Shown: piece by piece, positions 1 to 10,559 of the stretch
Numbering within the stretch: position 1 is the stretch's first letter
How the letters are laid out: the number at the start of each line of letters is the position of its first letter
NCBI RefSeq assembly: GCF_016906995.1
Contig: NZ_JAFBBD010000001.1
Coordinates: 434,001-498,000, forward strand
Direction of reading: 5' to 3'
Source of the DNA: Spongiibacter marinus
GTDB lineage: Bacteria; Pseudomonadota; Gammaproteobacteria; Pseudomonadales; Spongiibacteraceae
DNA: 64,000 nucleotides
Notes under the pieces: model-generated
Told to the model about the DNA's origin: nothing
Database searches by the model: none
Seen by the model: the letters and a program-made list of their open reading frames with translations, nothing else
Made by a program: the position numbers and the translations under genes

Positions 1-1467
1 CAAAACGAGGGCACTATCGTCTCGGTATCAGACGGTATCGTACGTATCCACGGCCTGACCGATGTGATGTACGGTGAAATGATCGAATTCGAAGGTGGCC
101 ATTTCGGTATGGCACTTAACCTCGAGCGCGATTCAGTCGGCGCGGTAGTCCTGGGTGACTACTTTGACATCGCCGAAGGCCAAACTTGTAAATGTACCGG
201 CCGTATCCTGGAAGTACCCGTAGGCCCCGAACTTCAGGGTCGCGTTATCGACGCACTGGGTAACCCCATCGACGGTAAAGGTCCCGTCGACGCCAAACTC
301 ACCGACGCAGTTGAAAAAGTTGCTCCCGGTGTAATCTGGCGTAAGTCGGTTGACCAGCCCGTGCAAATCGGTCTGAAAGCCGTTGACTCCATGGTACCCA
401 TCGGCCGTGGCCAGCGTGAGCTGATCATCGGTGACCGCCAGATCGGTAAAACAGCCATCGCTGTTGACGCCATCATCAACCAGAAAGACTCAGGCATTAA
501 GTGTGTCTACGTCGCTGTTGGCCAGAAGGCCTCTTCTATTGCCGCCGTTGTGCGCAAACTGGAAGAACACGGCGCAATGGACCACACCGTTGTCGTAGCC
601 GCGACCGCGTCTGATCCTGCTTCTATGCAGTTCATCGCACCGTTCACCGGCTGTACTATTGGCGAATACTACCGCGACCGCGGTGAAGACGCGCTGATCA
701 TCTACGATGACCTGACCAAGCAAGCCTGGGCTTACCGCCAAATCTCGCTGCTGCTGCGTCGTCCGCCAGGCCGTGAAGCCTACCCCGGTGACGTATTCTA
801 CCTCCACTCGCGTCTGTTGGAGCGTGCTGCACGAGTTTCTGAAGAGTACGTAGAAAAATTCACCAACGGTGAAGTAAAAGGCAAAACCGGTTCATTGACC
901 GCACTGCCTGTTATCGAAACCCAGGCTGGTGACGTTTCTGCTTTCGTACCGACCAACGTAATCTCGATCACCGACGGTCAGATCTTCCTCGAAACCGACA
1001 TGTTCAACGCCGGTATTCGTCCGTCAATGAACGCCGGTATCTCGGTATCGCGTGTTGGTGGTGCAGCGCAGACAAAAGTAATCAAGAAACTGTCCGGTGG
1101 TATTCGTACCGCACTGGCTCAGTACCGCGAACTGGCGGCCTTCTCCCAGTTTGCTTCTGACCTCGACGACGCAACCAAAGCTCAGCTTGAGCAAGGTGAG
1201 CGCGTAACCGAGCTGATGAAGCAGAAGCAATACAGCCCAATGAGCATTGCCGACATGGCTCTGTCACTGTACTGCGCGAACGAAGGTCACCTGAAAGACG
1301 TTGATGTTAGCAAGGTACTGGACTTCGAAGCGGCGATCCTGGCTTACGCACACGCTGAATACGGCGACGTGATGAAGCAGATCAACGACACCGGCAACTG
1401 GAATGACGAGCTGGAAGGCAAGTTCAAAGAACTGGTCGAAAAGTTCAAGTCAACACAGACTTGGTAA
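1..1467 (+). CDS. atpA: F1 ATP synthase subunit alpha (5' end cut by the window)
   Basis: Non-catalytic nucleotide-binding subunit of the F1 headpiece, which alternates with beta in the alpha3beta3 ring on the cytoplasmic face of the membrane. The reading frame is open from base 1, so the gene starts upstream; 488 residues are visible against a usual length of about 513, so roughly 25 N-terminal residues are missing. The Walker A loop GDRQIGKT lies at about visible residues 144-151, and the conserved stretches [10 protein letters not shown] and [14 protein letters not shown] are intact. It is followed by gamma, beta and epsilon in the canonical order. The family assignment is certain. The GTG at 64 is internal and is not the start. 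Confidence 0.98.
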   Translation, partial: QNEGTIVSVSDGIVRIHGLTDVMYGEMIEFEGGHFGMALNLERDSVGAVVLGDYFDIAEGQTCKCTGRILEVPVGPELQGRVIDALGNPIDGKGPVDAKLTDAVEKVAPGVIWRKSVDQPVQIGLKAVDSMVPIGRGQRELIIGDRQIGKTAIAVDAIINQKDSGIKCVYVAVGQKASSIAAVVRKLEEHGAMDHTVVVAATASDPASMQFIAPFTGCTIGEYYRDRGEDALIIYDDLTKQAWAYRQISLLLRRPPGREAYPGDVFYLHSRLLERAARVSEEYVEKFTNGEVKGKTGSLTALPVIETQAGDVSAFVPTNVISITDGQIFLETDMFNAGIRPSMNAGISVSRVGGAAQTKVIKKLSGGIRTALAQYRELAAFSQFASDLDDATKAQLEQGERVTELMKQKQYSPMSIADMALSLYCANEGHLKDVDVSKVLDFEAAILAYAHAEYGDVMKQINDTGNWNDELEGKFKELVEKFKSTQTW

Positions 1468-1474
1468 GACGGAT

Positions 1475-1498
1475 AAAGCGCTCTCCCGGGAGCGCTTT
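1475..1498 (+). other. Intra-operon hairpin between atpA and atpG
   Basis: A 9-bp perfect stem (AAAGCGCTC, 1475-1483) and its complement (1490-1498) enclose a 6-nt loop, 8 bases after the atpA stop. No T tract follows and atpG begins 21 bases later, so it is unlikely to end transcription fully. It may be an mRNA processing or stability element, or may tune the alpha:gamma ratio. The role is inference. Confidence 0.5.
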
Positions 1499-1519
1499 AC
1501 TGCTTGAGGATTTTTAATC

Positions 1520-2386
1520 ATGGCAGGTGCAAAAGAAATACGCACCCAGATCTCCAGCATCAAGAGCACGCAAAAAATCACTAGCGCCATGGAAATGGTT
1601 GCGGCGAGTAAAATGCGTAAAGCTCAAGATCGCATGGAAGTGGGTAAGCCCTACGCGCAGCGTATGCGCGCAGTGGTTGGGCATATCGCCAATGCAAATC
1701 CGGAATACCGTCATCAATATATGGAAGAGCGTGACGTTAAGCGCGTTGGCTTCGTTATTGTCTCTACAGACCGCGGTCTGTGTGGCGGCCTGAACACCAA
1801 CCTGTTCAAGCAAGCTATTAAAGACATGCGCAGCTGGTCTGACAAAAACGTCGACGTTGATCTTTGCCTGATTGGTGGCAAAGCAGCGGGCTTCTTCAAC
1901 AGCTTTGGCGGCAACATCGTTGCATCAGTGCGCGACATGGGCGAAGCGCCCAGCGTTAGCGATCTGATCGGCTCTGTTAAAACCATGCTGGACGCCTATA
2001 GCGAAGGCCGGATTGATCGTCTTTACCTGGTGGGCAATGAGTTTATCAACACCATGACTCAAACGCCGTTTGTTCGCCAACTGCTGCCACTGGAAGCAGA
2101 GCAAGACGACAGCTTAAAACATCACTGGGACTACATTTACGAGCCCACTCCAGAAGAACTGCTGGAAGGTCTGCTGACTCGCTACGTTGAGTCACAGGTA
2201 TACCAAACAGTGGTTGAAAACGGAGCATGTGAACAAGCTGCCCGGATGATCGCGATGAAGAGCGCTACCGACAACGCTGGCGAAATCATCGACGGTCTGC
2301 AACTGGTATACAACAAAGCCCGTCAGGCAGCCATTACGCAAGAGCTGTCAGAGATTGTTGGCGGTGCTGCAGCGGTATCGTCATAA
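1520..2386 (+). CDS. atpG: F1 ATP synthase subunit gamma
   Basis: Central rotor stalk of F1, whose rotation inside alpha3beta3 drives ATP synthesis. The protein is 288 residues, the normal bacterial length. The N-terminal coiled-coil signature ([20 protein letters not shown]) and the C-terminal helix ([20 protein letters not shown]) are both present. The ATG at 1520 follows a GAGGA ribosome-binding site. It lies 52 bases after atpA and 54 before atpD in one operon. Confidence 0.97.
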   Translation: MAGAKEIRTQISSIKSTQKITSAMEMVAASKMRKAQDRMEVGKPYAQRMRAVVGHIANANPEYRHQYMEERDVKRVGFVIVSTDRGLCGGLNTNLFKQAIKDMRSWSDKNVDVDLCLIGGKAAGFFNSFGGNIVASVRDMGEAPSVSDLIGSVKTMLDAYSEGRIDRLYLVGNEFINTMTQTPFVRQLLPLEAEQDDSLKHHWDYIYEPTPEELLEGLLTRYVESQVYQTVVENGACEQAARMIAMKSATDNAGEIIDGLQLVYNKARQAAITQELSEIVGGAAAVSS

Positions 2387-2428
2387 CACGATACCGGCAA
2401 CGGATTTTGAAATTTTTAAGGTTTTTAA

Positions 2429-3838
<1,410 letters not shown>

Positions 3839-3877
3839 GTCCGCGCAAGCGGGCTTCACGCCTAAGAGGCTGAAGAT

Positions 3878-4303
3878 ATGGCTATGACAATACATTGCGA
3901 CATCGTAAGTGCCGAAGAAGAAATCTTCTCCGGCCGCGCCAAGCTGATCGTTGCCAATGGCATTCAGGGTGACCTGGGTGTGACCTACGGTCACGCCCCG
4001 CTGTTAACCTCGCTCGAGCCCGGCCCCGTACGCCTCGTACTGGACAACGGCGAAGAGCAGGTTTACTACGTCTCCGGTGGCTACCTCGAAGTCCAGCCCA
4101 ATGTTGTGAGCATTCTTGCCGACACAGCATTGCGTGCCGACGACCTCGACGAAGCCGCTGCACTGGAAGCACAAAAGCAAGCTCAGCAAGCCATGCTGAA
4201 CCAAAGCGCCGACGTAGACTACTCGCGCGCTGCGGCTCAATTGGCAGCAGCCACTGCACAGCTGCGTACCCTGCAGCAAATTCGCAAGGCGATGGGCAAG
4301 TAA
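3878..4303 (+). CDS. atpC: F1 ATP synthase subunit epsilon
   Basis: Regulatory rotor subunit at the foot of gamma, which inhibits ATP hydrolysis. It is 141 residues: an N-terminal beta sandwich ([17 protein letters not shown], then [16 protein letters not shown] and [13 protein letters not shown]), followed by the C-terminal helical hairpin. It is the last gene of the atp operon, 39 bases after atpD, and is followed by a rho-independent terminator. In many gammaproteobacteria glmU comes next; here glmU is about 20.8 kb away. Confidence 0.97.
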   Translation: MAMTIHCDIVSAEEEIFSGRAKLIVANGIQGDLGVTYGHAPLLTSLEPGPVRLVLDNGEEQVYYVSGGYLEVQPNVVSILADTALRADDLDEAAALEAQKQAQQAMLNQSADVDYSRAAAQLAAATAQLRTLQQIRKAMGK

Positions 4304-4322
4304 TTCCCTTTGGGAGTTACAG

Positions 4323-4350
4323 AAAAAGGCGGCTTAGGCCGCCTTTTTTT
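4323..4350 (+). terminator. Rho-independent terminator of the atp operon
   Basis: GGCGGC (4328-4333) pairs with GCCGCC (4338-4343) around a TTAG loop, flanked by A5 upstream and T7 downstream. It lies 20 bases after the atpC stop. The A tract would also let it work on the opposite strand. Confidence 0.92.
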
Positions 4351-4479
4351 ATGCCTGCAAAACAGCCCTACCAACTCAACAATTCCCTTCCTTTCTATCA
4401 ACGTGTTCGCATCAATGTAGGAGCGTTTTGGCACTGCCTACCATCATAGTGGCTGTGACCGCGACCGATCCGAGTTACT

Positions 4480-4515
4480 TGTAGGAGCGGTTTTAACCGC
4501 GATCTTAACCGCGAT
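4480..4515. repeat. REP-like palindromic element
   Basis: GTAGGAGCGG followed by TTTTAACCGCGAT resembles the extragenic REP elements of pseudomonads and relatives (GTAGGAGCGGnnnnnnnCCGCGA). A second CTTAACCGCGATT follows at once, and a shorter GTAGGAGCG copy sits near 4419-4427. Family membership is by resemblance only. Confidence 0.5.
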
Positions 4516-4580
4516 TCCGATACGTGGTCCCTTTATGATGGCCCGCTGAAATATTCATTCTCCCAGATGCTGATACCAAT

Positions 4581-4880
4581 GGTTTCGCCCTGCTGGGCGA
4601 CCCCCTTTCTCTTTGCTTGCCCAAAGAGAAAGGGGGGAAAGACAATGTGTTTTCTGCATTGAGCGCCGCTCGTCGGCGACCCGAAGGGCGAAGGCATGCA
4701 ATGCCGAGTAAAAAGGCACCCCGCATCACTGTCGTCGGCTGGTCGCCGCCGATACCCTGCGCGCGGCGCTGCCCAAGCGGTCGCTGCGGAACTCGCCTAT
4801 CGGCTCAAACAGTCCTCGCTCTCATCCGCTTGAGCACCGCCGTGCTCGGCAGTGCTGAGGGGAGAGTTCGTCCGTGCCAG
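4581..4880. repeat. Hairpin-rich intergenic repeat block
   Basis: Two adjoining perfect hairpins start the block: TCGCCC/GGGCGA with a 4-nt loop (4585-4600), then a 15-bp stem CCCCCTTTCTCTTTG (4601-4615) pairing with 4622-4636 around CTTGCC. The GC-rich run after it contains more short inverted repeats. It resembles a widespread proteobacterial intergenic repeat whose open frames are often wrongly called as proteins. The 105-codon frame at 4617-4934 has low-complexity R/P-rich sequence and no ribosome-binding site, so I do not call it a gene. Confidence 0.45.
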
Positions 4881-5232
4881 AGATTTAGCTCCAATAAATA
4901 CTTGCCTAATGTGGAGCGAAAATTTAGGGTATAAACGCGACGCAGTTAAGGATGTCCTGCCCCCAATACCGAAGGAACGGTAAGAATTTTACTAAATTTC
5001 CTCCAACTTCCCTCGCTATTAACAAGGCAACCCACTTAACAGTTAAACCGAGCTTCTGTTGGCCCTATTAATGAACTCAGGGCTAATTAATTAGAGAATT
5101 AGTACTTTCAATAAAGCGGCGTAAAATAATGGCCTGAAAGTGATAGATGGCAGCTCGGTAATATTAATTATGAGGCCAATAGTCTGATAAACGAGCTGTT
5201 CGCTACTCGTCCCTGAATTTGGAGAATCACTT
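4881..5232. other. AT-rich gene-free stretch upstream of the SIR2/DUF262 unit
   Basis: There is no convincing coding frame or RNA gene here. Composition switches from the GC-rich repeat block to AT-rich sequence from about 4890, marking the probable left edge of acquired DNA. It must contain the promoter for the downstream pair, but I see no clear consensus boxes. Confidence 0.5.
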
Positions 5233-6279
5233 TTGAGAAAAAAACTATTTATAGCTCTAGGAAATGGGTTCACCGTTGACTTTCTCCATCATATAAACCG
5301 AGAGGGCGAGATTGATGTTGTAAATCTATTCAAGCGTGGCGCTGAAGTTCCATGGCCAACAACAGGCATGCCTGGTTTTTTATCGTTCAAACACTGCCCC
5401 CATCTTTGGAACCTTGGCGCGAGGCCGAACATGGATAATGACAGCGCAATGCAATTAATTGAGGATATAATCACCTGTGTAAATGTTTACGCATCAAAGG
5501 AGAAACGCAACCCTGTTGGCCATGAATATAGGCCTAATGATATATACATTTATGCCTACAAAGAATTGCTTCAATACTTGAAACATTTATTCATATTTTA
5601 TAATCGGAAAATTGAGGATATTCCGGACTCAGCTGAGAATTGGCCATGGTTAAAATTTATAAAATACGCAAACGAGAGCGACTATTACAGTGAAATAGTT
5701 ATAGTTACCTATAACTATGATATATGGCTTGAACGTGTTTTGCAGAAGTTCGATATACCCTTTAACGTTGGCATGATTGGCGAAAATGATCCCATGGTGA
5801 AAATTAATATATTGAAGCCTCATGGTTCTATAAGCTTCACACATAAACAAAAAATGGATAAAGATTCATATTTCATCAAGCTCAATAATGAACTTTTAGA
5901 TGGGTCAACAGACGAGTTTACAGTCAGCTACGAAAATCTAGATGATAATTATTTAGTAAGCGCTTTAATTCCGCCAGCTGGAGAATCCTCTAGATTTAAT
6001 CACACTTGGGCTTCGCAAATAAGAGGAACTGCAAAACACAAGGCAACACGCTTAGATAAAAACGACGAAATGATAATTTGTGGCCTTTCTTATTGGCATG
6101 TGGATCGAGCCGAGCTCGATGAGCTTTTTGTAAGCTGCGACCCCCTCCTAGACGTTACTATGATAAATCCAAATCCAAAGCGTACAATAAATGCTGTATT
6201 AACCAGTATATTTAGCAATTTTGTAACGTATTCTGGCTCTGCCACATTGAAGGAGAAAATAACATGTCAAGCATACTGA
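5233..6279 (+). CDS. SIR2-like domain protein, putative NAD-consuming defence effector
   Basis: 348 residues with features of the SIR2-like family: an N-terminal GNGFT nucleotide-binding turn (10-14), VTYNYD with N161, KPHGS with H197, ALIPP (244-248), a long helix, then IICGLSYWHVD (281-291) and INPNP (311-315). The Asn/His pair about 36 residues apart resembles the catalytic pair of defence SIR2 NADases. The TTG start at 5233 is set by GGAG 8 bases upstream. Its last 16 bases overlap the DUF262 gene, so the two are probably co-translated. The gene is AT-rich compared with atp and glmS. Family assignment is from motif recall; NAD cleavage and a role in phage defence are inference. Confidence 0.72.
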   Translation: MRKKLFIALGNGFTVDFLHHINREGEIDVVNLFKRGAEVPWPTTGMPGFLSFKHCPHLWNLGARPNMDNDSAMQLIEDIITCVNVYASKEKRNPVGHEYRPNDIYIYAYKELLQYLKHLFIFYNRKIEDIPDSAENWPWLKFIKYANESDYYSEIVIVTYNYDIWLERVLQKFDIPFNVGMIGENDPMVKINILKPHGSISFTHKQKMDKDSYFIKLNNELLDGSTDEFTVSYENLDDNYLVSALIPPAGESSRFNHTWASQIRGTAKHKATRLDKNDEMIICGLSYWHVDRAELDELFVSCDPLLDVTMINPNPKRTINAVLTSIFSNFVTYSGSATLKEKITCQAY

Positions 6280-7301
6280 GCCGAGAAACAAATACCATCA
6301 CAGTTGCAAACTTTTGGGAAAACTTTCTCCTTGATAAATATAATTTTGATCCTGCTTACCAACGAAAAAGTGTTTGGAGTGATGAGAAACAATCATTCTT
6401 TATAGATAGTGTTCTCAAAAACTTTCCAATGCCTCCAATATTTCTTCATCAAAAGATCGATGATGATACGGGTAAAACAAAGTACGATATCATTGATGGG
6501 AAGCAAAGGTTGACCTCTCTAATACGTTTTTTAAAAAATGAAATCCCAGCATCTGATGAGTTTGAAAATAGTCCCTTCTATGATGAAAATATTGCAGGTG
6601 TGTATTTTAGCGATTTGGATAAAAAAGGGCTCACAGAATACAAGAGAAAACTGTGGAGATATGTAATACCAATTGAATATATCGATACATCAGATAAAAA
6701 GGTTATTGATAATATATTCGATAGACTAAATCGTAATGGAGAACCGCTTAATGGCCAAGAGTTGAGAAAATCTGTATATCACGGAACAGGTTTGTTGCTA
6801 CTCGTAGAGAGAATCGCAGATTTGCCATTTTGGAAGGAAAGGCTATCAAAAACAGATGTTGCAAGAATGGAGCACTATGAGTTTGTATCAGAAATATTAT
6901 TTCAGTTAATCGAGGACACTCCCTTACACGCGAATCAACAAGAACTTGATGATTTGTACGAAAAATATGTTAATGAGACTTTAGATTGGAATGGCTTGGA
7001 ATCTAGATTCATTGAAGTGACAACTTATATTGAAAATATTGATATCGATTTTGATGCGTATCGAGTAGGTGGTGTTTCTCACTTGTACGGTATTTGGTGC
7101 TTGGCAAATAAATGTGTTCAAGAACGGATTCCTGTTGAAGATGTTAAGAATAAGTTGAATGATTTTTTTACGGAGCTACGATCCGGTAATATTGAAAATG
7201 AACACATAGATATTTATAAAAAAAGCATGTCAGCGAGAACTAAAGATCAAGGCCAAAGAAAGCGCAGGTTTCAAGCACTTTGGGATTATGTTGCTCTATA
7301 G
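6264..7301 (+). CDS. DUF262 (GmrS/ParB-like fold) protein, partner of the SIR2-like protein
   Basis: 345 residues. The N-terminal half has the DUF262 hallmarks: FDPAYQRKSVW (28-38), a helix ending in NFPMPPIFL (53-61), the IIDGKQRLTSL loop (76-86), and later FDRLNRNGEPLNGQELRKS. DUF262 domains have a ParB-like nucleotide-binding fold and occur in type IV restriction (GmrSD) and other defence systems. No DUF1524 HNH nuclease motif is visible in the C-terminal half, unlike full-length GmrSD. It starts inside the SIR2-like gene (16-base overlap; AAGGAG just before the ATG). It may sense modified or invading nucleic acid and trigger the SIR2 partner; that is inference. Confidence 0.78.
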   Translation: MSSILSRETNTITVANFWENFLLDKYNFDPAYQRKSVWSDEKQSFFIDSVLKNFPMPPIFLHQKIDDDTGKTKYDIIDGKQRLTSLIRFLKNEIPASDEFENSPFYDENIAGVYFSDLDKKGLTEYKRKLWRYVIPIEYIDTSDKKVIDNIFDRLNRNGEPLNGQELRKSVYHGTGLLLLVERIADLPFWKERLSKTDVARMEHYEFVSEILFQLIEDTPLHANQQELDDLYEKYVNETLDWNGLESRFIEVTTYIENIDIDFDAYRVGGVSHLYGIWCLANKCVQERIPVEDVKNKLNDFFTELRSGNIENEHIDIYKKSMSARTKDQGQRKRRFQALWDYVAL

Positions 7302-7573
7302 ACTTTAAAACTCAATGCTCTCGGACGCAGGCATCTAATCTGCGCTGGTGCTTGAAGGTTGAATGTCGAACAGCTTCTGTATGCTTATAGGGTGAAGTTT
7401 TTAGCACCCGCCTATCTCATTTCCGTAAGTTCAATAATCTACATTCGCGCGGCTCCCATAGCCGCGTGTACGGGCATCACCGCCATATCGGTAAATCACA
7501 ATCCTCTGGACTCTTTAACGCTCAGTGTTTATATTCATTTCCCGCCATCCGCAGAAAAATAGACACGATAATA

Positions 7574-8602
7574 ATGACGACAGCAACGCTCCTCCCTATC
7601 GATGGTTCAACCTTCTCTATCTCCTTACTGGACTTAGGAGAAAATTTTTTTGAACACAGAAAAGTAGATGTAAAAAATTTATACGACCGCTGCGAGATCA
7701 CAGCCGATCAGATTAACCGTAGCGATAGCTATATTTCAGGCTGGCAACTACGCGAGATGCTCCGCAGCTGTCGAGACATCGCCATTCCGGGCCAACCACT
7801 TTCCGTCTTACTTTCGGAGTTTGCGCCGATAACGGTACCTGGCGGTATGTTTGGATTAGCATCCTTCACAGCCAAAACAGTGGATCAGGCACTGAAATTA
7901 ATGGTTGACTACTCACATACCGTAATGCCCGCATATCACTTCGAAAGAATTGATAGCGGCGGAAAGTGCCACATAGTTATGCGTCCGGTCATCGATTTTG
8001 GTGATGTACAGCATTACTTAGATGAGGTTGTTGCAGGCTATTTTTTAAACCTGCGATATTTTTGTAATTTGCCTTTGCCTGCCCCAAGAATTCATCTGAC
8101 TCATTGCATTGAAAATGATATTTCCCGGTATGAATATCATTTCAAAGCGACCTTTGCTTTCTCAAAGCGCATTATTGAGGTAATTTTCGACAACCATCAT
8201 CTAATTCAACACCTTCACACCCATAACCAATCCACGTTTGAGCAGGTCTACGCTAGTTTAAAAACCGCTACCCCACCGTCGACGCCGTCATTATCCAGTA
8301 AAGTAAAAAACCTTCTTCGGCAACGACTCACTAAGGGCTTATCGATACATATCGCTCCTATTGCCGAACAAATGCATTATTCAGAGCGAACGCTCGCGCG
8401 CCACCTACAGAGCGAAAACACATCATTTCTTGAATTAAAACAACAAGTTTCGATCGAACATGCGAAGTTTTTACTAGCCAGCACCGACGATCCAATTTGT
8501 AAAATATCGCACGCTTGTGGCTATAACAGCGACTCCAATTTTTCACGCGCCTTCAAAAATTTTACCGGCAAAACACCCAAGAGATTTCGTCAAGATCAAT
8601 AG
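7574..8602 (+). CDS. AraC-family transcription regulator
   Basis: 342 residues from the ATG at 7574. The N-terminal domain resembles the arabinose-binding-type domain of OruR-like AraC proteins (FGLASFTAKTVDQALKLMVDY). The C-terminal 90 residues form two helix-turn-helices (IAEQMHYSERTLARHLQ and ISHACGYNSDSNFSRAFKNFTG, then TPKRFR). The frame extends to 7466, but the extra residues look non-coding. It lies directly upstream of the ferredoxin, P450 and GMC genes in the same direction and is probably their activator, as in known CYP153 clusters. The 272 bases before it hold nothing I can identify. Confidence 0.88.
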   Translation: MTTATLLPIDGSTFSISLLDLGENFFEHRKVDVKNLYDRCEITADQINRSDSYISGWQLREMLRSCRDIAIPGQPLSVLLSEFAPITVPGGMFGLASFTAKTVDQALKLMVDYSHTVMPAYHFERIDSGGKCHIVMRPVIDFGDVQHYLDEVVAGYFLNLRYFCNLPLPAPRIHLTHCIENDISRYEYHFKATFAFSKRIIEVIFDNHHLIQHLHTHNQSTFEQVYASLKTATPPSTPSLSSKVKNLLRQRLTKGLSIHIAPIAEQMHYSERTLARHLQSENTSFLELKQQVSIEHAKFLLASTDDPICKISHACGYNSDSNFSRAFKNFTGKTPKRFRQDQ

Positions 8603-8833
8603 GCTTAAAACCGTTGATATTGCCTGCTCTCCTCCTTATATATTTCAAATACTTTATCCGTAGTCCAAATCGGCGCACAATTTTTCGTTCCATCCAGATA
8701 ATTTCTCTCCTTGAGTTCCAACAGGCTGAGCATGCTGTCGTCTTATGAACAGGAATGGACTGAAAATGACAAGTCGTTCCAACCTATATTTCTTTCGACA
8801 ATATCAGCATTACCCAAAATAAGGAGAACGACG

Positions 8834-9154
8834 TTGATTGAACTCACTTTCATTGAACATAACGGCGAAGTACATAACGTACGCGCTGCACCTGGTACCA
8901 ATCTAATGCAGGCTGCGCTGGATAACAACGTCCCAGGTATTGATGCTGATTGTGGTGGTAGCTGTGCCTGCGGCACATGCCACGTTTTCATCGATACTAG
9001 CTGGATGGACAAAGCCGGCAAGCCCAGCGAATCGGAGTGTGCAATGCTGGAAATGACCCCAGAAAAAAACGAAATGTCCAGGTTAGCTTGCCAAATAACT
9101 GTTGAGACGCCTTTAAACGGATTGGTTGTAAAACTTCCAGAATTTCAGATGTAG
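8834..9154 (+). CDS. [2Fe-2S] ferredoxin, adrenodoxin/putidaredoxin type
   Basis: Small electron carrier that would pass electrons from a ferredoxin reductase to the P450. 106 residues from the TTG at 8834, chosen because AAGGAG (8821-8826) sits 7 bases upstream; a longer in-frame start at 8711 gives an N-terminus unlike the family. The cluster ligands are C40, C46, C49 (DADCGGSCACGTC) and C86 (RLACQI), matching the C-x5-C-x2-C...C spacing of putidaredoxin. It ends 17 bases before the P450 start. Confidence 0.93.
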   Translation: MIELTFIEHNGEVHNVRAAPGTNLMQAALDNNVPGIDADCGGSCACGTCHVFIDTSWMDKAGKPSESECAMLEMTPEKNEMSRLACQITVETPLNGLVVKLPEFQM

Positions 9155-9171
9155 CTCATCAGGAGATAGTA

Positions 9172-10449
9172 ATGGCAAATCAGCTAGACCCACAAAATAA
9201 TACCTTGCCGGATGCGACCAGTGTTCCCTTAGATAGAATCGATCTCAGCGATCCGCGTCTTTATTCACAACACAGGTGGCCGGAATACTTCCGGCGCGTT
9301 CGTGACGAAGACCCTGTGCACTTTCTAGAGGACAGTCCATTCGGTCCCTTTTGGTCTATTACTCGTTTTGAGGATATCGTTGCCGTAGACACCAATCATG
9401 AGGTTTTCTCTGCTGAACCTTTTATTATGATCGGTGACCCGGAGCCCGACCTCCCGCTAGAAAATTTTATTGCGATGGACCCGCCAAAACACGACGTTCA
9501 GCGCGCAGCGGTTCAACCAGTCGTGGCGCCGCGGAATTTATCGGCAATGGAGGGCCTCATTCGCGAAAGAATCGGCGTGATCTTAGATAATCTGCCGCTC
9601 AATGAAAGCTTTGACTGGGTATCTCGAGTTTCCGTCGAGCTAACCTCGCAAATGCTGGCAACGATTTTTGACTTTCCTTATGAAGATCGTCATAAGTTGC
9701 CGTATTGGTCTGATATTGCCACAGGCGCCCCCGAACTGTCGGGAGGCACCGCCGATAAAGAAGAGAGGAATGCGGCACTCCAAGATATGGCAGAAACGTT
9801 TTCGAAAATGTGGTTTCAGAAAGCGGCGCTAAGAGAAGCCGGACATGAACCCACCTTCGATTTAATTAGCTTAATGGAAGCTAATGCCGACACCAGAGAT
9901 ATGATCAATCGCCCTGCTGAGTTTCTTGGCAATTTAGGCCTGTTAATCGTCGGCGGCAATGATACAACTCGCAATTCGATCACAGGTAGTGTTCTAGCCA
10001 TGAACATGTTTCCAGGTGAGCTCGAGAAACTTAAGCATAATCCGGATCTAATCCCCAGCATGGTTTCCGAGATTATTCGTTGGCAGACCCCCTTGTCCTA
10101 TATGCGCCGCATAGCTAAATCTGACTTCAACCTCAATGGCAAATTGATCAAGAAAGGCGACAAGGTCGTTATGTGGTATATCTCCGGAAACCGCGATGAA
10201 AGAGTGATCGACAATCCTGATAAGGTAATTATTGATCGGCCTCGAGTGCGTCAACACCTATCATTTGGTATGGGAATTCACCGCTGTATGGGTAATCGGC
10301 TTGGCGAGATGCAGCTTCGAATTACCTGGGAAGAGATACTCAAGCGATTCGATAATATAGAAGTTCTTAAACAGCCAGAGAGAGTACATTCAAATTTTGT
10401 GAATGGTTATGTAAATATGCAAGTTAAAGTGATTCCTAAAGCCTCGTAA
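9172..10449 (+). CDS. Cytochrome P450, CYP153-like
   Basis: 425-residue soluble class I P450. The I-helix oxygen-activation motif GGNDTTR is at 261-267, the K-helix ExxR is in VSEIIRWQTP, and the heme loop FGMGIHRCMG has Cys372 as thiolate ligand. Long stretches (FIAMDPPKHDVQR, LLIVGGNDTTRNS, WEEILKRF) match the CYP153 family as I remember it. CYP153 enzymes hydroxylate the terminal carbon of alkanes and fatty acids or epoxidise alkenes. It has a GGAG ribosome-binding site and is co-directional with its ferredoxin. The true substrate is not readable from sequence. Confidence 0.9.
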   Translation: MANQLDPQNNTLPDATSVPLDRIDLSDPRLYSQHRWPEYFRRVRDEDPVHFLEDSPFGPFWSITRFEDIVAVDTNHEVFSAEPFIMIGDPEPDLPLENFIAMDPPKHDVQRAAVQPVVAPRNLSAMEGLIRERIGVILDNLPLNESFDWVSRVSVELTSQMLATIFDFPYEDRHKLPYWSDIATGAPELSGGTADKEERNAALQDMAETFSKMWFQKAALREAGHEPTFDLISLMEANADTRDMINRPAEFLGNLGLLIVGGNDTTRNSITGSVLAMNMFPGELEKLKHNPDLIPSMVSEIIRWQTPLSYMRRIAKSDFNLNGKLIKKGDKVVMWYISGNRDERVIDNPDKVIIDRPRVRQHLSFGMGIHRCMGNRLGEMQLRITWEEILKRFDNIEVLKQPERVHSNFVNGYVNMQVKVIPKAS

Positions 10450-10559
10450 TTATTATAACTAATCACCCTCCCCTTACGCCTCTATGTGATCGGATCTGGC
10501 ACGCTTATTATCACACAGGATTTTTCCTGAGAGGCTTTTTTACTATTTTGGCCGATATT

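Noticed and set aside
4617-4934. 105-codon open frame after the atp operon
   Set aside because: Low-complexity R/P-rich sequence overlapping the hairpin repeat block, no ribosome-binding site.
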